This document shows positions 1 through 5,339 of a stretch of DNA of 5,339 nt, piece by piece (positions within the stretch are counted from its first letter, which is position 1; each line of letters begins with the position of its first letter). The translations under genes were made by a program, and so were the position numbers. Origin of the DNA: an uncultured Devosia sp. (GTDB lineage Bacteria; Pseudomonadota; Alphaproteobacteria; Rhizobiales; Devosiaceae); contig CAMLKN010000179.1 in the NCBI GenBank assembly GCA_946480655.1, positions 1 through 5,339 on the forward strand. Direction: 5' to 3'. The notes under the pieces are model-generated. The model was not told the DNA's origin. It saw only the letters and a list, made by a program, of their open reading frames with translations, and searched no databases.

Positions 1-445
1 CGGCCATGGGCTGGCCCGCCGTGACGGAAGCCACCAGCGGATTGGTCTCGACCGCGTCGCGGGAGAGGAGCCGGGCCACAAAGCTTTCGACGCTATCGAT
101 GCGGGGAATCTCAAAGACATCGCTGCCCAGCATGAAGCGATCGGGCCCGACCATTTCCAGCATCACGCCCTCGTCGCGCATGCGGTCGCCGGGCAGCAGG
201 GGCATCAGTGCGTGGGGCCGGAAGGAGATGGAGAAGTTCTCGTCGCCTTCCTCGTAGTCGAACTGGACCGGGCGCGTGGTGAGGCCGGTACGCAGGACCA
301 TCAGTCCGTGGCGGTTGCGGATGAAGGTGAGGTCCCAGGCCTGGTCGGGCAGAAAGGTCATCTGACCGTCGCGGGCGAATACCGTGCGGTTGACCGACTG
401 GACGAGGGGGTGGATATCGGTCAGCCGTTCCTGAACCTGATGCAT
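1..445 (-). CDS. AraC-type transcriptional regulator, N-terminal part (gene runs off the window start)
   Basis: Reading leftward from an ATG at 445-443, 148 uninterrupted codons reach the window edge, so only the N-terminal sensor part is seen. The start is well supported. GGAGG (455-451) sits five bases ahead of it, and an in-frame TAG at 475-473 rules out any longer form. The protein begins MHQVQERLTDIHPLVQ. It contains FLPDQAWDLTFIRN, then SISFRPHALMPLLPGDRMRD, then a segment ending FMLGSDVFEIP near residues 110-120. This pattern (a conserved P-x-WDL strand, then SxSFxPxxLMPxLPG) is what I recognise from the cupin-like N-terminal half of AraC-family regulators. In those proteins the two helix-turn-helix motifs follow a segment like the final NPLVASVTAGQPMA. 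The DNA-binding domain itself lies outside the window, so the family call rests on the sensor domain alone. The ligand is unknown. The gene is divergent from prfC, and its leader can fold over its own ribosome binding site. Confidence 0.62.
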   Translation of the reverse strand, partial: MHQVQERLTDIHPLVQSVNRTVFARDGQMTFLPDQAWDLTFIRNRHGLMVLRTGLTTRPVQFDYEEGDENFSISFRPHALMPLLPGDRMRDEGVMLEMVGPDRFMLGSDVFEIPRIDSVESFVARLLSRDAVETNPLVASVTAGQPMA

Positions 446-449
446 CTGG

Positions 450-473
450 GCCTCCGCTCGCGCAGAGGGAGGC
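450..473 (-). promoter_or_regulatory. Leader hairpin sequestering the Shine-Dalgarno of the AraC-type gene
   Basis: On the minus strand GCCTCC (473-468) and CTC (467-465) pair with GAG (459-457) and GGAGGC (455-450). The loop is TGCGC and there is a single bulged C at 456. This gives nine nearly continuous pairs, almost all G-C. The downstream arm contains the whole GGAGG ribosome binding sequence of the gene starting at 445. If the transcript begins upstream of 473, the folded form would hide the ribosome binding site. There is no U-tract, so it is not a terminator. The pairing is seen directly; a regulatory role is inferred. Confidence 0.45.
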
Positions 474-484
474 TAGGCCGGGAA

Positions 485-495
485 CCACCGGGTGG
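485..495. promoter_or_regulatory. Perfect 11-bp dyad, possible operator
   Basis: CCACC-G-GGTGG is a perfect inverted repeat with a one-base centre. It lies between the start of the AraC-type gene and the prfC promoter. In a divergent regulator-target arrangement this is a natural place for an operator. However, a 5-bp half-site in G+C-rich DNA is common by chance, and no second copy is evident in the window. Confidence 0.2.
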
Positions 496-519
496 CAAGT
501 GGGCTCACCGCTTCGACAT

Positions 520-548
520 TTGACCCTTTGGGCGCCTTCTTTTATAGA
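520..548 (+). promoter_or_regulatory. Sigma70-type promoter of prfC
   Basis: TTGACC at 520-525 and TATAGA at 543-548 are separated by exactly 17 bases. They match the housekeeping consensus at 5/6 and 4/6 positions. The -10 lies in one of the few A+T-rich patches of this region. Transcription would start near 555. That leaves only about five bases before the in-frame GTG at 560 but a normal leader of roughly 47 bases before the ATG at 602, which supports the shorter reading of prfC. On the opposite strand the same patch reads TATAAA (546-541), a possible -10 for the divergent AraC-type gene, although no convincing -35 goes with it. Confidence 0.55.
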
Positions 549-601
549 GCGTCCAGTTTGTGACGTGCGCCCCATTCCGGCGCCCCATGCCAAAAGATCC
601 C

Positions 602-2206
602 ATGTCGACCCTGTCATCCGCTGCCGAGGCCCGGCCTCGTGCCGAGCTCTACCCGTTCCAGACCCGCCGCACCTTTGCGATCATTTCGCACCCCGACGCT
701 GGCAAGACCACGCTGACCGAGCGCCTGCTCGCCGCCGCCGGTGCGATCCAGCAAGCCGGCGCCGTGCGCGGCAAGGCCGGCCAGCGCTCGACGCGGTCGG
801 ACTGGATGGAAATGGAGCAGCAGCGCGGCATTTCCATCACCTCGTCGGTCATGACCTTCGACTATGACGGGCTGACGCTGAACCTGCTCGATACGCCCGG
901 CCACTCGGACTTTTCCGAGGACACCTATCGCACGCTGACCGCCGTCGACGCGGCCATCATGGTGATCGACGCCGCCAAGGGCATCGAGAGCCAGACGCTG
1001 AAGCTGTTCGAAGTCTGCCGCTTGCGCGACATTCCGATCATCACCTTCATCAACAAGGTGGACCGCGAGGGCCAGGCGCCGCTCGACCTGATCGACGAAA
1101 TCCAGTCCAAGCTGGCGCTGGACCTGACGCCCGTGCTCTGGCCCATCGGCCAGGGCGTCGACTTCGGCGGCTATATCGACCTCGTGGAAAAGCGTGTGCT
1201 CAATCCGCAGGGCAAGATCATTGCCGAATTCGAGAGCCTTGAAGACCTGCTTGAGGTCGAGGAACTGGTCGACAATCCGGTCTTCATGACCGCGCTCGAA
1301 ACTCTCGAGATGGCGCAAGCCATGCTGCCGGGCTTCGATCTCAAGACCTTCCACGAGGGGCACCTGAGCCCGGTTCTGTTCGGCTCGGCGCTCAAGGGTG
1401 TGTCGGTGGCCGAATTGCTGCGCACGCTGGGCGACTGGGGTCCGGAGCCGCGGCCGCAACCGGCGCTGCCGGCGCCAATCGCGCCCTCGGACAAGAAGGT
1501 CACCGGCTTCGTGTTCAAGGTGCAGGCGAACATGGACGCCAATCACCGCGACCGCATCGCCTTCGTGCGCCTGTGCTCGGGCAAGTTCGAGCGCGGCATG
1601 CGTTTGAAGAATGTGCGGTCGGGCAAGGATATGGCTGTGTCGAACCCAATGTTCTTCTTCGGCAACAATCGCGAGCTGGCCGAAGAGGCGGTGGCGGGGG
1701 ACATTGTCGGCATTCCCAATCACGGCACGCTGTCGGTGGGCGATACGCTGACCGAAGGCGCCAATATCAACGTCACCGGTATCCCGAACTTCGCGCCGGA
1801 AATCATCCGCCGCGTGCGCCTCACCGACGCGATGAAGACCAAGCAGATGTCCAAGGCCCTTTCGGATCTGGCCGAGGAGGGCGTCACCCAGGTGTTCCGC
1901 CGCATGGTGGGTGCCGACTGGATCGTGGGCGTTGTCGGGCAGTTGCAGCTCGAAGTGCTCGCGGCCCGCGTGGCTGGCGAATATGGCGTGCCGATCACCT
2001 TCGAGAGCATGGGTTTTGAGGTGGCGCGCTGGATCGAAAGCGATGACCCGGACGAGCTCAAGCGCTTCATTGCGGCCCAGAAGGTCAACATGGCCGAGGA
2101 TCGGAGCGAGGCGCCGGTCTTCCTGGCGCAAAATGCCTGGTGGGCCGATCGCGCCAAGCAGGACTGGCCGAAAATCCGGTTCCTCACCACCAAGGAACGG
2201 CATTGA
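602..2206 (+). CDS. prfC: Peptide chain release factor 3 (RF3), translational GTPase
   Basis: RF3 is a cytoplasmic GTPase that binds the ribosome after peptide release and drives RF1/RF2 off so that they can be reused. Using the ATG at 602 the protein has 534 residues, close to the 529 of E. coli RF3. All G motifs are present: the P-loop HPDAGKTT (30-37), the switch I region RGISITSSVMTF (75-86) with Thr80, DTPGH (97-101), NKVD (151-154) and GSALKG (261-266). The middle domain carries VTGFVFKVQANMD and the typical RF3 string TGIPNFAPEIIRR. The C-terminal domain has VTQVFRRM and VGQLQLEVLAARV. The HPDAGKTT P-loop separates it from EF-G and LepA, which have HIDAGKTT or HVDHGKTT. Alternative starts are an ATG at 587 and a GTG at 560. 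None has a strong ribosome binding site (AAAAGA at 592-597 is the best, four bases before 602), and the promoter position argues against 560. The gene is first in a tight cluster and overlaps the next by four bases. No defect is seen. Confidence 0.97.
   Translation: MSTLSSAAEARPRAELYPFQTRRTFAIISHPDAGKTTLTERLLAAAGAIQQAGAVRGKAGQRSTRSDWMEMEQQRGISITSSVMTFDYDGLTLNLLDTPGHSDFSEDTYRTLTAVDAAIMVIDAAKGIESQTLKLFEVCRLRDIPIITFINKVDREGQAPLDLIDEIQSKLALDLTPVLWPIGQGVDFGGYIDLVEKRVLNPQGKIIAEFESLEDLLEVEELVDNPVFMTALETLEMAQAMLPGFDLKTFHEGHLSPVLFGSALKGVSVAELLRTLGDWGPEPRPQPALPAPIAPSDKKVTGFVFKVQANMDANHRDRIAFVRLCSGKFERGMRLKNVRSGKDMAVSNPMFFFGNNRELAEEAVAGDIVGIPNHGTLSVGDTLTEGANINVTGIPNFAPEIIRRVRLTDAMKTKQMSKALSDLAEEGVTQVFRRMVGADWIVGVVGQLQLEVLAARVAGEYGVPITFESMGFEVARWIESDDPDELKRFIAAQKVNMAEDRSEAPVFLAQNAWWADRAKQDWPKIRFLTTKERH
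2192..2205 (+). promoter_or_regulatory. Ribosome binding site and TTG start of the methyltransferase gene
   Basis: AAGGA at 2192-2196 lies six bases before TTG at 2203-2205, inside the last codons of prfC. The TTG shares TTGA with the prfC stop codon, a typical arrangement for translational coupling. It decides the start: an in-frame GTG at 2140 has no such signal and would force a 67-base overlap with prfC. No ATG is available in this part of the frame. Confidence 0.7.
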
Positions 2207-3375
2207 GCGCGCCTGACCGCATTGCAGAGTTCGTGACGGCCTTTTCTGAGGCCTTTGCCGATGGGTCGATTACCCGGCTGAAGCTGGGCGGCTATCACGG
2301 ACCGGAGGCTGATCTGAAGTTAGTCGAGGGGCGCAAGGTTGCCATCAAGGCCGGCGATCGGGTGAGTTTGGTGTTCCGCTACAAGACCCGCGACATCACC
2401 AAGAATCTTTCGCTCGACGAAGCGGTCGCTTTCCTCACCCAAGGTCTAGCACAGCACTATCGCAGCGCCCGTCTCGAAGCGACCGGGTTTGACCTGCAAT
2501 TCGAGCGCCAGGGCGACAAGCAGCGCTTGAAGCGCAGCGATGTCTCGGGTCGCGAGGCGGTTGAGACCAGTCACAACCGGGCCAAGAATCACGCACTGAC
2601 CGATACGTCTGCCGTCTGGCTCCACGCCCTCGGCATCACCGGCAAGGACGGCGCCGTGCGCAACGACGCGCAGGACAAGTTCCGCCAGATCAACAAGATG
2701 GTCGAAATCTTTGCCCCCCTGATTCAGGGGCTTAAGGCAAAGAATCCGCGCATCCTCGATATGGGTGCGGGCAAGGGCTATCTCGATTTCGCGCTCTACG
2801 ACTACCTCGCCAACCGGGCGGCTCAACCCGCTGAAATCATTGGCGTCGAACTGCGGCCGGCCCTGGTCGCCGACGGCAATGCGCTGGCCCAAAAGAGCGG
2901 CTTTGACGGCCTGCGCTTCGAGGCCGGGTCCATCCTCGACTATGACGCCTCCGGCGCCGACGCGGTCATTGCGCTCCATGCCTGCGACACGGCCACCGAC
3001 GACGCCATCTTTCAGGGCATCAAGGCCGGGGCAGGGCTGATTGCCGTGGCGCCCTGCTGCCACAAGCAGATCAGGCGCCAGATCGAGGCGGGCAAGTCCG
3101 ATGACCGGCTCGACTTCCTGCTGCGCCATGGCACCTTCATGGAAAAGCAGGCGGAGATGGTGACCGACGGGCTCCGGGCACTGCTGCTGGAAGCCAGCGG
3201 TTATCGCACCAAGGTCTTCGAGTTCGTCTCGGACGCGCATACACCCAAGAACAACCTCATCGTCGCGCAGAAGGGCAATACCGGTTCCCGCCAGGCAGCG
3301 CTTGACCGCATTGCGGCGGTCAAGGCTATGTTCGGCATCGAAAAGCACTATCTTGAAGGTCTGCTCGACCTTTGA
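2203..3375 (+). CDS. Class I SAM-dependent methyltransferase (Methyltransf_32 / Trm13-METTL25-like core)
   Basis: With the TTG start the protein has 390 residues. The C-terminal half is a Rossmann-fold methyltransferase. Motif I is [10 protein letters not shown] (184-193), followed by an acidic strand end in GVELRP. Next come [12 protein letters not shown] (257-268) and APCCHKQ (283-289). The pairing of HxCDxATD with PCCH is what I know from the Methyltransf_32 group, which includes the tRNA methyltransferase Trm13 and METTL25-type proteins. The segment before the core ([32 protein letters not shown]) is typical of bacterial members annotated only as SAM-dependent methyltransferase. The first 120 or so residues, with [22 protein letters not shown], match no domain I recognise and may bind substrate. 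There is no signal peptide or membrane segment, so it should be cytosolic. The substrate is unknown. Coupling to prfC hints at rRNA, tRNA or a translation factor, but this is inference from context only. Confidence 0.85.
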   Translation: MSAPDRIAEFVTAFSEAFADGSITRLKLGGYHGPEADLKLVEGRKVAIKAGDRVSLVFRYKTRDITKNLSLDEAVAFLTQGLAQHYRSARLEATGFDLQFERQGDKQRLKRSDVSGREAVETSHNRAKNHALTDTSAVWLHALGITGKDGAVRNDAQDKFRQINKMVEIFAPLIQGLKAKNPRILDMGAGKGYLDFALYDYLANRAAQPAEIIGVELRPALVADGNALAQKSGFDGLRFEAGSILDYDASGADAVIALHACDTATDDAIFQGIKAGAGLIAVAPCCHKQIRRQIEAGKSDDRLDFLLRHGTFMEKQAEMVTDGLRALLLEASGYRTKVFEFVSDAHTPKNNLIVAQKGNTGSRQAALDRIAAVKAMFGIEKHYLEGLLDL

Positions 3376-3397
3376 TCCCGACCGTTACAGGGCCCCC

Positions 3398-3718
3398 ATG
3401 ACCAAGATCACCTATGTCACCAATTCCGGCGAACGCATTGAAACCGAAGGGCAAAACGGCTCGACGGTGATGGAGACCGCCATCATGAATGCGGTGCCCG
3501 GGATCGTGGCTGAATGCGGCGGCGCCTGCACCTGTGCCACCTGCCACGTCTATATCGACGACGCCTGGCGCGAGATCGTGGGCGGGCCGTCCACGATGGA
3601 AGAGGACATGCTCGATTTCGCCTTTGACGTGCGCGACAGCAGCCGCCTTTCCTGTCAGATCAAGGTGCGCGACGCGCTTGATGGCCTGGTGGTGCATGTC
3701 CCAAGCCGCCAAGGCTGA
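3398..3718 (+). CDS. [2Fe-2S] ferredoxin, adrenodoxin/putidaredoxin type
   Basis: A small soluble electron carrier of 106 residues. The cluster ligands are Cys40, Cys46, Cys49 and Cys86, in the spacing C-x5-C-x2-C-x36-C of the vertebrate/bacterial adrenodoxin class. The first three fall in [14 protein letters not shown]. Cys44 is an extra, non-ligand cysteine. The sequence [15 protein letters not shown] at the start, the acidic stretch [11 protein letters not shown] and the SRLSCQIKV segment around the fourth ligand also fit this class, as does the length. The ATG at 3398 is chosen because it gives the family's usual N-terminus and has a modest ribosome binding site (CAGGG at 3388-3392); earlier in-frame codons would overlap the methyltransferase. 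Proteins of this class serve cytochrome P450s, Fe-S cluster assembly or other oxidoreductases; the partner here cannot be named. The gap to the methyltransferase is 22 bases, so cotranscription with prfC is likely. Its position ahead of cysG raises, but does not show, a link with siroheme enzymes. Confidence 0.92.
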   Translation: MTKITYVTNSGERIETEGQNGSTVMETAIMNAVPGIVAECGGACTCATCHVYIDDAWREIVGGPSTMEEDMLDFAFDVRDSSRLSCQIKVRDALDGLVVHVPSRQG

Positions 3719-3919
3719 GGCCTCGAAAATCGCGCCCTTCAGGCAAAAAATTCTATCCCGACCGTGGGTGAAGATTCATTTGGCGGGCGCCGGTGCAAAC
3801 CCCATGTCCCGTTTCCAAGCACGGCACTCGTAGGGAAATATAAAAGCTATTGATTTTCAACGTCTTGTTGCGTGGGGCCGGTTTGGACTATTTTCCCCCA
3901 TCTCGCGAACAGGACGACT
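3719..3919 (+). promoter_or_regulatory. Intergenic region before cysG, presumed promoter and control region
   Basis: This 201-base gap separates the ferredoxin gene from cysG, and its last third is clearly richer in A+T than the neighbouring genes. TATAAA at 3839-3844 could be a -10, but the sequence 17 bases upstream (CAAGCA) is a poor -35. TTGTTG at 3865-3870 could be a -35, but only weak -10s follow it. Two small inverted repeats touch each other here: TTGA-TTT-TCAA (3850-3860) and CAAC-GTCTT-GTTG (3858-3870). They are candidate regulator sites. No convincing terminator for the ferredoxin cluster is seen, so read-through into cysG cannot be excluded. I could not match the gap to a SAM or cobalamin riboswitch. 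Confidence 0.35.
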
Positions 3920-5290
3920 ATGGGACTTCTCAACACATTTCCGTTGAGCTTCAAGGTCAAGGGCAAGCGCATCATCATCGTCGGCGGCACCGACGAAGCC
4001 CTCAACAAGGTCCGGTTGGTTTCTAAGACGACTGCTTCGATAGAGATTTATTCCCGCCTTATCGAGACCGATTTCTCGGCATTTCCCGTGACCGTGTTCG
4101 AGCGCGCTGTCCGCGCGGATGACATTGCTGGCGCGGCGCTCTTGTTCGTTGCCGAAGAAGGCGAAGACGCGGAACTGGCCAAGGCCGAGGCGCGCCGCTT
4201 TGGCATTCCTCTCAATGTCGTCGACGTTCCCGGCGAATGCGACTTCTACACCCCGTCCATCGTCGACCGCGCACCGTTGACGGTGGCGATTTCCACTGAA
4301 GGCGATGCGCCGGTTCTGGCCCGTCTCGTGCGGGCGCAGATCGAAGCGCTGCTGGCGCCCGGCATCGGCAAAATCGCGAGTCTCGCCGGTAGCTTGCGCC
4401 ACAAGGTTGAAGGCCTGATTCACGACGGCGCCGCCCGTCGCCGCTACTATGAAGACCTCGTCACCCGGCAGATGCTCGGCGCCGACGAGGCTGAGGCCTT
4501 GCTGGCCGATCACGTTGCCACGGGCACGGGGCAGGGCGTGGTCTGGCTGATCGGCGCCGGTCCCGGTGCGGAAGACCTCCTCACCCTGCGCGCCCAGCGC
4601 CTGCTGCAGCAGGCCGATGTCATCGTGCATGACCAGCTCGTGCCCGCCGCCGTGGTCGAAATGGGTCGTCGCGATGCCGAGCAGATCTGCGTCGGCAAGG
4701 CGCGCGGCCATCATTCTTTCTCCCAGGCGCAGATCAATACGCTGATCGTGCGGCTGGCCGGCGAGGGCAAGCGCGTGGCGCGCCTCAAGTCGGGCGACCC
4801 AATGATCTTCGGCCGGGCCGGCGAGGAAATTGCCGCCCTGCGCAAGGCGGGTATCGGCTACGAGATCGTGCCCGGCGTCAGCGCCGCGCTGGCGGCTGCT
4901 GCCGATACGGCGACGCCGGTCACGCTGCGCAAGGTGTCGAGCGGCTTCGTCATTGCCACGGCCCATGGTGCCGAGGACAGCGATCTCGCCCATTGGGCGG
5001 CGCTGGCGCAGTCTGGCTTGACGCTGGCCCTCTATATGGGCAAGGCCATTGCTGCTGACGTGGCCGGGCGGCTCGTGGCGCATGGCGCTTCGGCTGATCT
5101 GCCAATCGGCATCGTCGTCAATGCCGGCCGGTCCGACAGCACCGCCTATGCGGCAACGCTGGGCGAGTTGGCACAGGGCGCCGTGGACTTCGTCGATGGT
5201 CCGGCTGTCATCCTCGTCGGCCAGGCTGTCGCACAGGGCGATTGGTCCGAAGCGGCAGCGGCCGCAACACAGTCTTTCAAGGTAGCTTAG
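3920..5290 (+). CDS. cysG: Siroheme synthase: uroporphyrinogen-III C-methyltransferase / precorrin-2 dehydrogenase / sirohydrochlorin ferrochelatase
   Basis: CysG turns uroporphyrinogen III into siroheme by two SAM-dependent methylations, an NAD-dependent oxidation and iron insertion. The product is 456 residues, matching the 457 of E. coli CysG. The dehydrogenase/chelatase module (about 1-200) has IIIVGGTDEALNK near the start, then LNVVDVPGECDFYTPSIVDR. Asp102 there corresponds to the catalytic Asp104 of E. coli. The C-terminal methyltransferase (about 208-440) has GAGPG (212-216) with LLTL, VHDQLV with Asp238, VGK with Lys260, RLKSGDP (288-294) with IFGRAGEE, VPGVSAA, and YMG with Met373. 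These fit E. coli Asp248, Lys270 and Met382. The ATG at 3920 follows AGGA by five bases and gives the family N-terminus. Two oddities are visible. The dinucleotide motif reads GGTDEA where GGGxxA is usual, and the residue at E. coli Ser128 is Thr126. The stop is followed after two bases by the next ATG, so the genes are probably cotranscribed. Assimilatory sulfite or nitrite reduction is the expected pathway. Confidence 0.96.
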   Translation: MGLLNTFPLSFKVKGKRIIIVGGTDEALNKVRLVSKTTASIEIYSRLIETDFSAFPVTVFERAVRADDIAGAALLFVAEEGEDAELAKAEARRFGIPLNVVDVPGECDFYTPSIVDRAPLTVAISTEGDAPVLARLVRAQIEALLAPGIGKIASLAGSLRHKVEGLIHDGAARRRYYEDLVTRQMLGADEAEALLADHVATGTGQGVVWLIGAGPGAEDLLTLRAQRLLQQADVIVHDQLVPAAVVEMGRRDAEQICVGKARGHHSFSQAQINTLIVRLAGEGKRVARLKSGDPMIFGRAGEEIAALRKAGIGYEIVPGVSAALAAAADTATPVTLRKVSSGFVIATAHGAEDSDLAHWAALAQSGLTLALYMGKAIAADVAGRLVAHGASADLPIGIVVNAGRSDSTAYAATLGELAQGAVDFVDGPAVILVGQAVAQGDWSEAAAAATQSFKVA

Positions 5291-5292
5291 TC

Positions 5293-5339
5293 ATGGACAT
5301 CCTTACCGGCAACGAACTGACCTCGGGCGCCACCGTCTA
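5293..5339 (+). CDS. Start of a DUF2849-like protein (cut by the window end)
   Basis: An ATG two bases after the cysG stop opens a frame of 15 full codons reading MDILTGNELTSGATV before the window ends. AAGG at 5279-5282 is a possible ribosome binding site, at a rather long distance of ten bases. Small DUF2849 proteins typically begin with a string like K-V-L-T-A-N-x-L-x-D-G-x-V-V-Y, and in alphaproteobacteria they sit between cysG and the sulfite/nitrite reductase gene. Both the sequence and the place fit, but 15 residues are too few to be sure. The function of this family is not known; a role near sulfite reductase is inferred from the neighbourhood. Confidence 0.6.
   Translation, partial: MDILTGNELTSGATV

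Noticed and set aside
560..601. A longer prfC starting at GTG 560
   Set aside because: It would begin only about five bases after the predicted transcript start. It has no ribosome binding site and adds residues not expected in RF3.
111..617. A 168-codon minus-strand frame covering the regulator region and prfC start
   Set aside because: It is out of frame with the AraC-type sequence, which has a proper ribosome binding site and recognisable protein motifs. This frame is rich in R, P and G and has neither.
614..2203. A 529-codon open frame on the minus strand opposite prfC
   Set aside because: It is a mirror of the high-G+C third-position pattern of prfC. The translation is rich in H, R, D and G, has no recognisable domain, and lies opposite a clear RF3 gene.
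3720..3750. A terminator after the ferredoxin gene (GCCT ... AGGC followed by AAAAAA)
   Set aside because: The stem has only four pairs with a 17-base loop, and the run is A rather than T on the coding strand. It would not work as an intrinsic terminator for the plus-strand transcript.
3375..3765. An 11-base direct repeat, ATCCCGACCGT, at 3375-3385 and 3755-3765, flanking the ferredoxin gene
   Set aside because: A few 11-base repeats are expected by chance in a window of this size. It shows no target-site or mobile-element structure.
3770..3910. A SAM, SAH or cobalamin riboswitch upstream of cysG
   Set aside because: I could not find the conserved core strings or a matching helix layout.
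3857..5083. A 408-codon open frame on the minus strand opposite cysG, and a similar 300-codon one opposite the methyltransferase (2446-3348)
   Set aside because: Both have the low-complexity composition of antisense shadows and no motifs, and the plus-strand genes are certain.

Overview
The window has about 62% G+C and reads like a chromosomal stretch from an alphaproteobacterium. The best fit is Hyphomicrobiales, possibly a Devosia-like lineage. That placement is an inference from three things: the alphaproteobacterial style of the CysG protein (for example RLKSGDP and GHHSFSQAQIN in its methyltransferase domain), a DUF2849-like start directly behind cysG, and an adrenodoxin-type ferredoxin. 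It was not checked against a database. No mobile element, CRISPR array, tRNA or rRNA is visible, and all genes look intact apart from the two cut by the window edges.

Layout: (1) Bases 1-445, minus strand: the N-terminal 148 codons of an AraC-type regulator, with its DNA-binding part outside the window. (2) Bases 446-601: a divergent control region. It holds a good sigma70-type promoter for prfC, a perfect small dyad, and an RNA hairpin that would bury the regulator's Shine-Dalgarno sequence. (3) Bases 602-3718, plus strand: a compact cluster of prfC (peptide chain release factor 3), a class I SAM-dependent methyltransferase with an APCCH motif that starts at a TTG overlapping the prfC stop, and a small [2Fe-2S] ferredoxin 22 bases further on. 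(4) Bases 3719-3919: an intergenic gap that probably carries the promoter of the next unit. (5) Bases 3920-5339: cysG (trifunctional siroheme synthase), then the first 15 codons of a DUF2849-like gene that runs off the end.

Functionally there are two themes. prfC acts in translation termination by recycling RF1/RF2. Its coupled methyltransferase belongs to a fold family with tRNA and other methyltransferase members, so a translation-related role is plausible but unproven. cysG makes siroheme, the cofactor of assimilatory sulfite and nitrite reductases. In many alphaproteobacteria the order cysG - DUF2849 - sulfite reductase is conserved, so cysI-like genes are expected just downstream. The ferredoxin lies between the two themes and could serve either, or neither.

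Nothing here is clearly a new biological system. The points most worth a second look are the hairpin over the regulator's ribosome binding site, the overlapping divergent -10 elements, the prfC-coupled methyltransferase, and the altered dinucleotide-binding motif of CysG.
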